The translations under genes and the position numbers were made by a program. A model generated the notes under the pieces. It was not told the origin of the DNA and made no database searches. It saw nothing but the letters and a program-made list of their open reading frames with translations. From assembly GCA_016795325.1 (NCBI GenBank), contig JAEUHY010000016.1, forward strand, positions 154,056 through 218,055: DNA of 64,000 nucleotides, given 5' to 3'. Positions 36,963-45,650 of the stretch are shown here, piece after piece. Position 1 is the stretch's first letter, and every line of letters begins with the position of its first letter. This DNA comes from Planctomycetota bacterium (GTDB lineage: Bacteria; Planctomycetota; UBA1135; GCA-002686595).

Positions 36963-37683
36963 GTTAATCCCTGTGGGGCCAGACCCACGATCGGGACTGT
37001 GGGAGTTCGCGCACTTGCCATCGGGCTCTGTTCCAGAACGTGATGCGAACGGTGAACTCCTCATTACGCATGAGTCAGGCATCGTGTTCGTCTTGCTCCC
37101 AGGAGGACGGGTCAACACGAGTATTGGTATCGATGGTTGGCGGAGTGATACGGGTGTTGCGCCGTTCTTTATCTCCAAGTTCGAGCTGACAGTTGATCAC
37201 TGGGTGAGGCTGGGACTGCGCCAGATCGACTGGCGCGATGCGGAAGACAGAATGCTGCCAGCGCACAGCTTTAGCTGGCTTGAAGCCTCCGACGCGGCTC
37301 ACGCGATCGGCCCTTGGATTAGGCTACCGCCAACATCGGAGTGGGTGTACGCATCTGCCGGATGGAGACTACATCCCAGTCGTTCGGACTATTGGGATGA
37401 ATCACTTGCAGGCGCGGCTAATCCGCGTGGTGATGGTCGCGGCGTTCAACCAATCGGAACTCGCTGCGCGAACCCTTTCGGCATTCACGACATGTCGGGC
37501 AAGGTTGCTGAGTGGCTGGCTGACGACGGGCGAGGCTTGGCGCGTGCACTGGGAGACGGAGACGACGATGGGGGCCGGCTTCTGTCGGCGTCGGCGTACG
37601 ATTGGCGGTACTCTCATGCCGACGGACACGGTGAGTATCGGATCGAGTACGGACTGCGGCCAGCTCGGCCGTTAATGCCATAA
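36922..37683 (+). CDS. FGE/SUMF1-type domain, displaced 3' half of the kinase gene
   Basis: This frame carries the formylglycine-generating-enzyme-like (SUMF1/EgtB/PvdO) part that in related planctomycete kinases is fused to the kinase: IELIPVGPDPRSGLWEFAHL, VLLPGGRVNTS, FFISKFELTVDHW, IRLPPTSEWVYASAGW, NPFGIHDMSGKVAEW and YRIEYGLRPARP. The ATG at 36922 is only the first in-frame start downstream and lacks a Shine-Dalgarno; the true beginning is probably the kinase start. Sampled G+C is about 52% (37141-37200) against over 80% in a kinase-domain sample. Catalytic cysteines of true FGE are not evident, so a binding role is more likely. Independent translation is doubtful. Confidence 0.7.
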   Translation: MMRMQGFFVTPQIELIPVGPDPRSGLWEFAHLPSGSVPERDANGELLITHESGIVFVLLPGGRVNTSIGIDGWRSDTGVAPFFISKFELTVDHWVRLGLRQIDWRDAEDRMLPAHSFSWLEASDAAHAIGPWIRLPPTSEWVYASAGWRLHPSRSDYWDESLAGAANPRGDGRGVQPIGTRCANPFGIHDMSGKVAEWLADDGRGLARALGDGDDDGGRLLSASAYDWRYSHADGHGEYRIEYGLRPARPLMP

Positions 37684-37762
37684 GCTCTCGCGGCGGGGCC
37701 AGGGGCAGTGTTATCGCCTGACACCGAGTTCGGGAGCTGCTGGCGCAAGCAGCGGGCCTGCC

Positions 37763-38497
37763 TCAGCGAATATCCAGTTCGATCCCCAGTGCGCGCAGCT
37801 GCTTCTCAGCCTGCGGGGCCCAGCCGCGGTTGGCGACCGGGCTGGCCGGCGAGGGGTGCAGGATCGTGCCGATGCGCGGGCCGGAGGGGCCGAGCGCGGT
37901 GCGCGCGCGATCCTCGGCGAACTTGCCGACGCCGATGACGAGTTGAGGCTCGAGCAGCGCGACGAAGCGGCGCAGGGCTTCGTCGCAGACGGCGTAGAGC
38001 GCGTCGCAATCGGCCTTGGGCAGCTTGTCGGGCGTGCGGTTCTTGGCGGAGGCCTCCATGAACACGAGCGGGCAGTAGTTCCACACGAAGAGCTGCTCGA
38101 AGAACGCGCCCGGTGTGGGGCAGCGTTCGCGGGCGAGGCCCCACAGGCGCTGGCCGCTGACTTCGCTGCGGGTGCAGGCGAAGCCCTCGATCGGGCGCTT
38201 GGGGTGCTCGTTCGCGGGGCGCGCGACGGGCGCTTCGAGGCCGAGCCAGTCGCGCACAATCGCGACTTCGCCGAACGGAACGCCGGTCTGCGCCATGCCG
38301 TACGGGCCCGGGTTCATGCCGAGCAGCAAGCCCTTCACGCCGCGGCGCGCGTAGCGCTTGAGGTACAGCTCGAGCGGCGCGCGGGCGTAGTCGAGCGGGT
38401 TGTAGACGTGCGTGGTCGGCGGCGCGAACTCGAGCGCGTCGACGGCGCGCGAGAGTTCGTTGACGGAGCGCAGCAGCGCGGCGGTGAAGTGGGTCAT
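37763..38497 (-). CDS. SMUG1-like uracil-DNA glycosylase
   Basis: This 244-residue protein is a SMUG1-type single-strand-selective monofunctional uracil-DNA glycosylase that starts base-excision repair of uracil and its oxidised forms. The signatures are VYNPLDYARAP, the active-site loop GMNPGPYGMAQTGVPFGEV at about residues 67-85, and the second DNA-contact motif ILHPSPASP near the end. The ATG at 38497 was chosen because family similarity starts at MTHFTAALLRSVNELSRAVD; the upstream in-frame extension reads through a palindrome and is spurious. The start is 1 bp from that palindrome, so the usual Shine-Dalgarno space is filled by the hairpin arm. It is convergent with the kinase/FGE gene across 79 bp. 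Confidence 0.93.
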   Translation of the reverse strand: MTHFTAALLRSVNELSRAVDALEFAPPTTHVYNPLDYARAPLELYLKRYARRGVKGLLLGMNPGPYGMAQTGVPFGEVAIVRDWLGLEAPVARPANEHPKRPIEGFACTRSEVSGQRLWGLARERCPTPGAFFEQLFVWNYCPLVFMEASAKNRTPDKLPKADCDALYAVCDEALRRFVALLEPQLVIGVGKFAEDRARTALGPSGPRIGTILHPSPASPVANRGWAPQAEKQLRALGIELDIR

Positions 38498-38498
38498 C

Positions 38499-38589
38499 GG
38501 TTGTACGGTGCCAGAGCAATTTGTCTCACGCCTCCGGTGCGCAACGCGCACCGGAGGCGTGAGACAAATTGCTCTGGCACCGTACAACC
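38499..38589. repeat. Long palindromic hairpin element, copy 2
   Basis: Two perfect 44-bp arms (38499-38542 and 38546-38589) flank a 3-nt centre, AAC. The outer 25 bp match copy 1 (32684-32708) exactly; the inner 19 bp, TCTCACGCCTCCGGTGCGC, do not, yet pair perfectly within this copy. It lies 30 bp after the stop of the thioredoxin/TPR gene (38620) and 1 bp before the ATG of the SMUG1-like gene. As RNA it would form a very stable hairpin, able to end the upstream transcript and to block initiation on a read-through message. Confidence 0.92.
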
Positions 38590-38619
38590 AACGCGCGCGC
38601 CGCCCTATAGCCAGTTTCG

Positions 38620-40923
38620 TCAGCCGCCGCGCGGCGGGCGTTGGCCGCGGCCCGGTACGTTGCGCTCCGAGGTCGGCAGCTCGAGCAGCTTGGGATCGAG
38701 CTTGGCGAGCGCGTCCTTCAGCCGCGCGAGCAGATCCTCGCGCTTGGCGTCGGTGAGGCGCGCCTCGAGCATGCGCGCGGTGTCGGCCGGCGTCAGGTTC
38801 AACCCGTCCGGCGTCGCAGCGGAGTCTGCACGCCGCGCGAAGCTCGCCAGCAGCTCGTTCGTCGCGCGCTCGAGGTCGCCTTGTTCGAGCGCCATGCGCG
38901 CGCGGCCGGCCAGCGCCAACGCGATGAAGTGCTGGCACAGGTCCGCGCCGTCGGGCAGCGCCTTGATGTTGGTCTCGTAGTGCGCGATGCCCGCGTCGTA
39001 CGCCGCACGCGCCGGCTCGAACTCACCACGCCGTCGGTGGTGCTCCGCGGCGACGAGCGCGGCGTAGCCGGCGTACCACGAGAGCTGCAGCGTGGCCTCG
39101 GGGCGCGCGAGCATCTCGGAGTAGGCGCTCAGCAGCCCGCTCGGGCCCTTGTCCCACAGGATGCGCGAGCGCAGGCGCTCGTGGAGCAACGCCGAGTCCG
39201 GGAAGCGCTTGAGCGCGCTGTCGAGCACGCCGTTCGCGCGCGGGCTCGCGCCGAGCCAACGCAGGAAGTCGTAGTACGACACCAAGTTCTCGTCGGTGAC
39301 GAGCGGGTGCTCGCTGAGCGTCGCGTACGCCGCGTTGACGTCGGCCATCCACTCCGGCGGCCACTGCGTGCGCTCGCGGTAGGCCTTGCGGATCGCGAGC
39401 TGGCGCGAGAGCGCGAACATCGCGAGCACCTGCACCTTGACGTCTTCGGTGGCGGCGAGGCCGGCGTCGTCGAGCTTGAGCATGCCGCCTTCGACGGCCG
39501 CGACGGCGCGCGGCAGCGCGGCCGCCTGATTTCCGAGGCGATTCGCCGTGACGGCGAGCAGCGCGTCGAGGCGCCAGCCCTTGGCGCCGAGCTTTTCCGC
39601 TTCTTCGGCGCGCAGCCGCGCGTCTTCGAGCAACGTCTGCGCGAAACGCCGCTCCACACCGGGTTGCGACGAGCGCGCGAGCAGGGCTTCGGCGAGTTCG
39701 AGCTTGGCGTCGGCGTCCGCCGGCCGCGTCGAGGCCGAATTCGCGCGATCTTCGACGCCGGCCGCGACGGTGAGCACGCGCGAATTCGCTTCGTACTGCG
39801 CCGATGCCGAACGCGCCTTGGTCGCGTCGATGTGCTTGGATTCGATCGCGAGGCCCTTGTGCAGCGTCGCGAGCGTCTTGGCGCGCGGGAACTTCTCGCC
39901 GAGCCGTTCTGCGGCGGCGATGAGCATGTCGCGCTCATCCTTCTCCATCGGCGCCTTGAGCGCTTCGGCGATCAGATCCACCGCGCCTTCGGTCTGGTTC
40001 TGCGCGAGCGATTGGCGCGCGAGTTTGGCGAGCTCGACATCGAGCCCGAACACCGCCAGGCGCAGCAGTTCGTTGTGATCGACCTCGCGGTGCTGTGCGG
40101 TCGCCTTGAGCAACGTGCGCCGCAGCACGACGTCGCCTGTCTTGTAGGCCTGCTCGAGAGCTTGGCGATCGACGATGTCGGCGCTCGCGACGCGTTCGGG
40201 CAGCGGCTGGCCGTCGCGCACCGGCTCCTGGTACGGCGGGAAGTCCTTCGCGCCTTCGACGTACGCCGTGAGCACCGTCTTGGTGTCCCACGAGTAGTAG
40301 ACGTCGTAGAGCTCCTTGCCCGACAGGTCGAGCGCGATGTGGCGCGGCGAAACGCGCAGGCCCTCGAAGTACTTGTCGTACAGCTCGGTCTCGGCCGCGA
40401 TGTGCTCGCCGCAGGTCACCGTTCCAAAGCGCGGGCATTCGACGCGTTGGCCGTTCTCGTCGTAGTCGCGCGGCGTGTGGCGGTACACCGAAGCGACCAC
40501 GCACACGTACGGCGCGAGCAACTCGCCGACGGCAGGGTCGCGGTACTTCACGCCAGCGAAGTGCTCGCTCGCGATCTCGCCGTCCATGTTCACGCACACC
40601 AGCACGGGCCGGTTGCGCGCACGCGCGACCTTCAGCGCGTCGTCGAACGAACGTTGCCACTTGATCACGACCGGCTTGGCCCAACCTTCCGCCGTTGCAG
40701 CGGGCCAGATCTGCGGTTCGGTCATCCCTTCGGGCAGGGCTGGCGGAGAACCGAAGCGGAACGAATCGTCGCTCGGCGCCGCGCCGCCCTGAGATCGGGC
40801 CTGCGGACGGGCTTGCGGAGCGGCTTGCGGCGCCGGCGGCGCGACGTCGGGCGCTTGGCCGTTCTGTGCGAGAAGCGGACAGCAGAGGAACAACGCAGCG
40901 AGAGCAATCGTGGGGGCGCGCAT
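38620..40923 (-). CDS. Secreted thioredoxin-fold/TPR protein
   Basis: This 767-residue protein has a signal peptide, MRAPTIALAALFLCCPLLAQ, which sets the start at the ATG at 40923. A Pro/Ala/Gln-rich linker follows, then a thioredoxin-like domain at about residues 90-230: FDDALKVARARNRPVLVCVN, then YVCVVASVYRHTPRDY and FGTVTCGEH. The redox CxxC of thioredoxins is not present at the usual site. Residues from about 260 to 740 are TPR-like helical repeats. The last 20 residues are Pro/Arg/Gly-rich. The combination suggests an envelope scaffold or folding factor of unknown partner. The stop lies 30 bp before palindrome copy 2, which may terminate it. Confidence 0.75.
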   Translation of the reverse strand: MRAPTIALAALFLCCPLLAQNGQAPDVAPPAPQAAPQARPQARSQGGAAPSDDSFRFGSPPALPEGMTEPQIWPAATAEGWAKPVVIKWQRSFDDALKVARARNRPVLVCVNMDGEIASEHFAGVKYRDPAVGELLAPYVCVVASVYRHTPRDYDENGQRVECPRFGTVTCGEHIAAETELYDKYFEGLRVSPRHIALDLSGKELYDVYYSWDTKTVLTAYVEGAKDFPPYQEPVRDGQPLPERVASADIVDRQALEQAYKTGDVVLRRTLLKATAQHREVDHNELLRLAVFGLDVELAKLARQSLAQNQTEGAVDLIAEALKAPMEKDERDMLIAAAERLGEKFPRAKTLATLHKGLAIESKHIDATKARSASAQYEANSRVLTVAAGVEDRANSASTRPADADAKLELAEALLARSSQPGVERRFAQTLLEDARLRAEEAEKLGAKGWRLDALLAVTANRLGNQAAALPRAVAAVEGGMLKLDDAGLAATEDVKVQVLAMFALSRQLAIRKAYRERTQWPPEWMADVNAAYATLSEHPLVTDENLVSYYDFLRWLGASPRANGVLDSALKRFPDSALLHERLRSRILWDKGPSGLLSAYSEMLARPEATLQLSWYAGYAALVAAEHHRRRGEFEPARAAYDAGIAHYETNIKALPDGADLCQHFIALALAGRARMALEQGDLERATNELLASFARRADSAATPDGLNLTPADTARMLEARLTDAKREDLLARLKDALAKLDPKLLELPTSERNVPGRGQRPPRGG

Positions 40924-41191
40924 GGCCCACCTAGGCTCGCTCGCGCGCGACGTAACGTCCACAGCCTCGCTTCGATTGCGGCGCGGGCTGTTGCGGCGCG
41001 CTGAAGGCTAGGATCCGCGTTCCGATGGGAACTTCGCGGACATTCGAGCGCTCTAGCCGCCGGCGACACGCTGCGGCGGGGGTCTGGTCGCCCGGGCGCA
41101 TGCGGGCGGATCGAGCGGCTCGGTCCGTTCTGGGAGCCCAGATCGATGCGCCCGGCTGCGGAGGTGCGAGCACCGCGGCGAGGTTCTTCGC

Positions 41192-42874
41192 GTGAGCTCG
41201 CAGCGTCTCCTGGAGACCTTGCGCGAGAGCTTCGGCCACGCCGAGCTGCGCGGGCCGCAGCGCGAGGTCATCGAGGCCGTGCTCGCCGGGCGCGACGTGC
41301 TGCTCACGATGCCGACCGGCGGCGGCAAATCGCTGTGCTACCAGCTGCCCGCGCTGTTGCTCGACGGACTCACGCTCGTCGTCAGCCCGCTGATCGCGTT
41401 GATGCAGGACCAGGTCGACGCCCTGCGCGCCAAGAACATCCCCGCGGCGTTCGTGAACTCGTCGCTGAGCGCTGGTGAGCGCCGTGAGCGGCTCGAAGCT
41501 GCTGCGCGCGGACGTCTCAAGCTGCTGTACGTGACGCCCGAGCGCTTCCGCAGCGCCGACTTCCAAGCTGCGTTGCCCGAGCTGCGCATCGTGCGACTCG
41601 CGGTCGACGAAGCGCATTGCGTGAGCCAGTGGGGTCACGATTTTCGGCCGGATTATTCGCGCTTGGGCGAGTACCGCGCACGCATCGGCCAACCGCCGAC
41701 GATCGCACTCACCGCGACCGCGACGCCGCGCGTCGCGGAAGACATCGTCGCCTCGCTCGCACTGCGCGAGCCGCTCGTCGTGCGCCTGGGAATCGAACGC
41801 CCCGAGCTGTTCCTCGCCGCGACACGCGTCGAGCTCGCCGAAGAAAAGCTGCCGTTGCTCGCCGAACGTGTGCGTCAGCTCGACGGCGCGGGGATCGTGT
41901 ACTCCACGCTGATCCGCGATCTCGAAGAGCTCCACGTCGAGCTCAAACGGCGCGGCATTCACAGCCTCGTGTACCACGGCAAACTCTCGCCGCAGGAGCG
42001 CCGCGCGATGCAGGCGCGCTTCCTCGCGAGCCGCGACGAGGTCGTGCTCGCCACCAACGCGTTCGGCATGGGCGTCGACAAGCCCGACATCCGTTTCGTG
42101 CTGCACGCGCAAGTGCCGCGCACGCTGGAGCAATGGACGCAGGAGGTCGGACGCGCGGGTCGCGACGGCCAGGGTTCGTGGTGCGAGGTGCTGTACTTCG
42201 AGGAGGACCTCGCCATCCAGCAGAACTTCGTCGAGTGGGCCAATCCCTCGCGCGAATACCTGCTGCACGTGTACGAGACGCTGCGCGGCTGGGGCGAGCG
42301 CGTGCAGACCAAGGAACTCAGCGACCTGCGCGACGAACTGCTGATCAAGAACCGCGCGGACAACCGCGTGTCGATCTGCCTCAAGTGGCTCGAGGTGCTC
42401 GGCGTCACCGAAGGTTCGTTCGAGAGCCACGACCTGCGCGTGGTGCGCGAACTCGCGCCGGGCGAGCTGCCGTACTCGGTCGGGAGCCCGGAGAAACGCC
42501 GCGCGGATCTCGAAGGTCTGCTCGCGATGGCGCGTTTCGCCGGTCTCGCGCAGGAGTGCCGCCGGGTGTTGATTGCGCGGCACTTCGGGCTCGCGGATCC
42601 GCCGACGCCCTGCGGCGCGTGCGATGTGTGTACGGACGGCGCGGCGTGGCGCGCGAGCCGCATTCCGGCGCGCGCTGTTGCGCCGAGCGACGCTCCGCGC
42701 GAGCGCGGCTGGCGGCGCGGCGACTGGGTGCGCGTCGACGGACGTCACCTGGGCCAAGTCGTGAAGGTCGAAGGCGAGGGCGCGCGCCAGCGTCTGACCG
42801 TGGAATCGACGAGCGACCTGCAGCGTCGCACGGTGGATCCGCGCCGCCAGCGCGTGGAGCGCGTCGAGCGCTGA
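41192..42874 (+). CDS. recQ: RecQ-family ATP-dependent DNA helicase
   Basis: This 560-residue cytoplasmic 3'-5' helicase has the RecQ order. Motif I (TMPTGGGKSLCYQLPALL) is at about residues 40-57, DEAH in VDEAHCVSQWGHDFRPDYS near 140, then LTATATPRV. The second RecA lobe follows (NAFGMGVDKPDIRFVLH, then QEVGRAGRDG). The zinc-binding RQC part is present in reduced form, CRRVLIARHFG and CGACDVCTD near residue 475. No HRDC domain follows; instead a short Arg-rich C-terminus resembles an SH3-like fold. The start is GTG at 41192 with no strong Shine-Dalgarno. It acts in repair of stalled forks and recombination. It is divergent from the thioredoxin/TPR gene across 268 bp. Confidence 0.92.
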   Translation: MSSQRLLETLRESFGHAELRGPQREVIEAVLAGRDVLLTMPTGGGKSLCYQLPALLLDGLTLVVSPLIALMQDQVDALRAKNIPAAFVNSSLSAGERRERLEAAARGRLKLLYVTPERFRSADFQAALPELRIVRLAVDEAHCVSQWGHDFRPDYSRLGEYRARIGQPPTIALTATATPRVAEDIVASLALREPLVVRLGIERPELFLAATRVELAEEKLPLLAERVRQLDGAGIVYSTLIRDLEELHVELKRRGIHSLVYHGKLSPQERRAMQARFLASRDEVVLATNAFGMGVDKPDIRFVLHAQVPRTLEQWTQEVGRAGRDGQGSWCEVLYFEEDLAIQQNFVEWANPSREYLLHVYETLRGWGERVQTKELSDLRDELLIKNRADNRVSICLKWLEVLGVTEGSFESHDLRVVRELAPGELPYSVGSPEKRRADLEGLLAMARFAGLAQECRRVLIARHFGLADPPTPCGACDVCTDGAAWRASRIPARAVAPSDAPRERGWRRGDWVRVDGRHLGQVVKVEGEGARQRLTVESTSDLQRRTVDPRRQRVERVER

Positions 42875-43013
42875 CGGCGCGGCGCACGAGAATCCCCGAA
42901 CTCGCTCGCGCGTGCCGCCACGAGCAGGCCGAGCTCGCTACGATCGTCCGTCTACCCGCGTTGCGGTCGGTTCGTGCTGGCACGAACGGCCGGCCCTTTT
43001 TGGAGCGCCCAGC

Positions 43014-44138
43014 ATGAACCTTCGCAGTCTGTCCATCACTTGCGCCGCGGTGGTCTTCGCCGCGAGCACCCAGGCTCAGTCCACGTTCGTCGTCACCGGG
43101 CCGGGTGGGACCTTTCCCACCTCGACCGCGGGCGTGAACGGCCAGTACCCGCACTTGAACCAGACCAACGTGCCGTCGCTCCCGCCGAACGTGTTCACGA
43201 CCACGGTCACGGTCCCCGCCGGTGCGACGCGCATCACATCGCTCGTGGTTCGCGGCCTGCGCCACCCTTGGTCCGGCGACGCGCACTTCGTGCTCAAGGA
43301 CCCGGCCGGACAACGCTTCAACATCGCCTGCCCGGTCAACGCGTGGAACTCGACGATCTTCGGCAGCGGCTGCGACTACGGTCTGGCGAGCGGTGGACTG
43401 GACTATTCGTTCGTCGATCCCAGCGTCGCCGCGCTCAGCTTTCCCGCGACGGACGTGCAGTCGTGCAACGGCCCCTCGGGCGCGTACCACCTCGCCGGCG
43501 CCTACAAGCAGTACTTCAACAACGGCAACGGCACGTGGCCCAGCTCACTGCCGAGCAACCTTGGGATCTTGAACACGCCGCTGCACTCGATCGCGGTGAC
43601 GCCGGGCGTGTGGACGCTGGAGTGCTACGACTGGTACCTGCTCGCTGACAACGGCTCCTTCACGAGCTGGGAATTGCAGGGAGATCTCGGCGCAACGCCG
43701 ACCGCGTACTGCACCGGCGGCACGACCAGCAGCAGCTGCGTGGCGGCGATTTCGAGCGCGAACCAACCGAGCGCGAGCTTCTCGACGCCCTGCACGATCT
43801 CGGTCGTCAACGTCGAGGGGCAACGCTCAGGACTGGTCTTCTACGGCCTCGACAACACGGGCTTCACGCCTCTGCCGTGGGCCCCGGGAAGCAGCAGCTT
43901 CTTGTGCGTGAAGCCTCCGACGCAGCGCAGCCCGGGCCAGAATTCGGGCGGCGCCGTGGGCGCCTGCAACGGCCAGTTGCAGCTGGATTGGAACGCCTTT
44001 CACGCGGCGTTCCCCGGCTTGCTCGGAACGCCGTTCAGCGCTGGCGATGCGATCTACGCGCAAGGCTGGTTCCGCGACCCGCCGGCGCCCAAGACGACAA
44101 ACCTGTCGAACGCACTGCAGTTGACCTGCCAACCCTGA
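43014..44138 (+). CDS. Secreted P-domain protein with shared C-terminal domain
   Basis: This 374-residue protein has a signal peptide ending AASTQAQS, preceded by GGAG at 43002-43005, which sets the ATG at 43014. Residues of about 25-225 resemble the proprotein-convertase P-domain (jelly-roll): LVVRGLRHPWSGDAHFVLKD, then VTPGVWTLECYDWYLLADNG. That domain in other bacteria follows subtilases, but no protease is attached here. Residues 232-374 are the shared C-terminal domain: YCTGG, VEGQRSGLVFYGL, FLCVKPPTQR, GACNG, QGWFRDPPAP and LSNALQL. It should be extracellular. A stem-loop 50 bp after the stop is a probable terminator. Confidence 0.86.
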   Translation: MNLRSLSITCAAVVFAASTQAQSTFVVTGPGGTFPTSTAGVNGQYPHLNQTNVPSLPPNVFTTTVTVPAGATRITSLVVRGLRHPWSGDAHFVLKDPAGQRFNIACPVNAWNSTIFGSGCDYGLASGGLDYSFVDPSVAALSFPATDVQSCNGPSGAYHLAGAYKQYFNNGNGTWPSSLPSNLGILNTPLHSIAVTPGVWTLECYDWYLLADNGSFTSWELQGDLGATPTAYCTGGTTSSSCVAAISSANQPSASFSTPCTISVVNVEGQRSGLVFYGLDNTGFTPLPWAPGSSSFLCVKPPTQRSPGQNSGGAVGACNGQLQLDWNAFHAAFPGLLGTPFSAGDAIYAQGWFRDPPAPKTTNLSNALQLTCQP

Positions 44139-44514
44139 TACGGGGCGCCTGTCGACCGCCGCTGACATCGAGCGTGCGTGATGCGCGGGGCCAGTCGCTG
44201 CGAGCGGCTGGCCTCGAGCGTTGTTGCGCGTCTCGACTCGCACGCTTCTCCTGCGACGGATTCGTGCGTCGACATTCGCGAAACGAACGTGCGACGCTCC
44301 GGTTGCGGCGTGGGTGCACACCGGCTCAGCTCGAAACGTCGCAGCCTGAACTGCGCAGCGTCGCTGCCGCGTTTCGGGCGTGCGTTGGAGAGGGCTGATT
44401 CAACTCGAGAGCGAGCTGCGTCCGCCTCGCGCTCGCGTGCTGAGCGACGGCCCACACAAAGCCGCACAGCTCGCGCGCGGGCGCGGCTGGCGGCGTGGCG
44501 AACTTCCGCGCGCC
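44139..44514. other. Convergent intergenic region
   Basis: These 376 bp separate the convergent ends of the P-domain protein and the helical protein at 44515. Apart from the stem-loop at 44189-44213 I see no supported gene; the open frames here are shadows or lack a start. Confidence 0.5.
44189..44213 (+). terminator. Terminator stem-loop after the P-domain gene
   Basis: An 11-bp stem (44189-44199 with 44203-44213, one G-U type pair as RNA) closes a 3-nt loop. It begins 50 bp after the stop of the P-domain protein. No clear T-run follows, so confidence is moderate. Confidence 0.5.
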
Positions 44515-45474
44515 TCAGCGCTTCATGGCGTACTCGGCGTCGTCGACGATCTTGTCGAGCTTCTGCATCTTCACCTCCTCGTTGAAGAGCAGCACTTCGA
44601 CGCGCTTGTGCAGCGCCTCCATGTCCTTGCGCTTGAAGGCGATCTCGGCCGTCGGGCGGCCCTTGGGCTCGTTGTCGAGCTGTCCCTGTCGGACGGCCCA
44701 CTCGCGGTGGATGCCCTGCAGGCCGGGCTTCATCACATAGAAGCAGTCGCTGGCTTCACGCCACAGCTTGGCGAAGTTGCCCATGCCGTCGGAGCGCTGC
44801 ACGGTCTTGCCCTTCAGCGAATTCAGCCGCGTCGCAATTTCGACGAAACGCCGCAGTTCAGCGCCGGCGCGGCGCTGGATGCTCTCGAGGTCTGAGTTCT
44901 TGGCGCCGTCGGCCATCGACAGGCCCATCTGCGGGTCTTCGATCCACTTCTTGAGCTCGGCGTCGCGCGGGAACTGCAGGCTCGCCAGCGTCTGGAACCA
45001 CTCGGCGCCGACGAGATCGTCGACCAGCACCACCGAGAGCTTCTCCTTGGCCTTGGCGAACTGCGGCGCGGGCGTCCCGAGCGTCTTGAGCTGCGCCATG
45101 AACTGCATCGCAGCCATCCCGAGCTTGAGCACGTGCTCGGTCGAGCTCGCCGCGATCAGCTTGTTCGACTTGAACTTGGTCGCCGTGGTGTTGGCCAGAT
45201 CGTGGACTTTGGCGAGTTCAGCGCGCAGCGGCTCGACCTTGCCGCGGAACTCGTTCGCCAGCTCGGTCAACGCGCGATCGATGTCGCTGGGCGCCCGCGC
45301 GCCCTGGCACGCAAGTTCGGGGTCGAAGCGCTTCCAGTCGACGGCGTCGAAGGCGCGCTTGACGTTCTTGAGCGCGGCGCCGATGCCGGTTTCCCCGGCG
45401 ATCTTGGCGATCGTTCCCTTGTTTCGGCTCCAGTCGGACTCCGTGAGGATGGTCGGCAGTTGCGGGGCGGGCAT
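44515..45474 (-). CDS. Helical cytoplasmic protein of unknown function
   Basis: This 319-residue protein starts MPAPQLPTILTESDWSRNKG at the ATG at 45474. The longer open frame upstream lacks a credible N-terminus. It is mostly helical, with Lys/Glu-rich segments (LRAELAKVHDLANTTATKFK, IEDPQMGLSMADGAKNSD, EALHKRVEVLLFNEEVKMQK) and no signal peptide or membrane helix. I do not recognise the family. It stands alone between convergent and divergent neighbours, 176 bp from the start of the carboxypeptidase-regulatory-like gene. Confidence 0.7.
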   Translation of the reverse strand: MPAPQLPTILTESDWSRNKGTIAKIAGETGIGAALKNVKRAFDAVDWKRFDPELACQGARAPSDIDRALTELANEFRGKVEPLRAELAKVHDLANTTATKFKSNKLIAASSTEHVLKLGMAAMQFMAQLKTLGTPAPQFAKAKEKLSVVLVDDLVGAEWFQTLASLQFPRDAELKKWIEDPQMGLSMADGAKNSDLESIQRRAGAELRRFVEIATRLNSLKGKTVQRSDGMGNFAKLWREASDCFYVMKPGLQGIHREWAVRQGQLDNEPKGRPTAEIAFKRKDMEALHKRVEVLLFNEEVKMQKLDKIVDDAEYAMKR

Positions 45475-45650
45475 GGCTCGAGGGACGCAGGGCGTCGAGA
45501 GATGGGGACGGCAGGCGCGGACGGCGCTGCACAGTTGCAGCGGCCCGTGAGAGGCGCGCCAGCCGCGGCCATGCGCGCGGCGAACGCGGCTTCTGGAGAG
45601 TTCGCGCGGCGGGCGTACGGGGCCGGAGTTCGCCGCTACGCTTCCGACCG

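Noticed and set aside
37736..37753. Stem-loop between the kinase/FGE and SMUG1-like genes
   Set aside because: Only 6 bp of stem (GCTGCT/AGCAGC) with no T-run; too weak to call a terminator.
32680..38589. The 5.9-kb segment between the two hairpin elements as a composite transposon
   Set aside because: It contains ordinary genes (sigma factor, kinase, secreted protein, SMUG1-like start) and no transposase; each element is itself a complete palindrome, not one end of a larger unit.
44515..45474. Possible paralogy between the cut-off protein at 1-214 and the helical protein here
   Set aside because: Both are helical and Lys/Ala-rich but I see no aligned motif; similarity is compositional.
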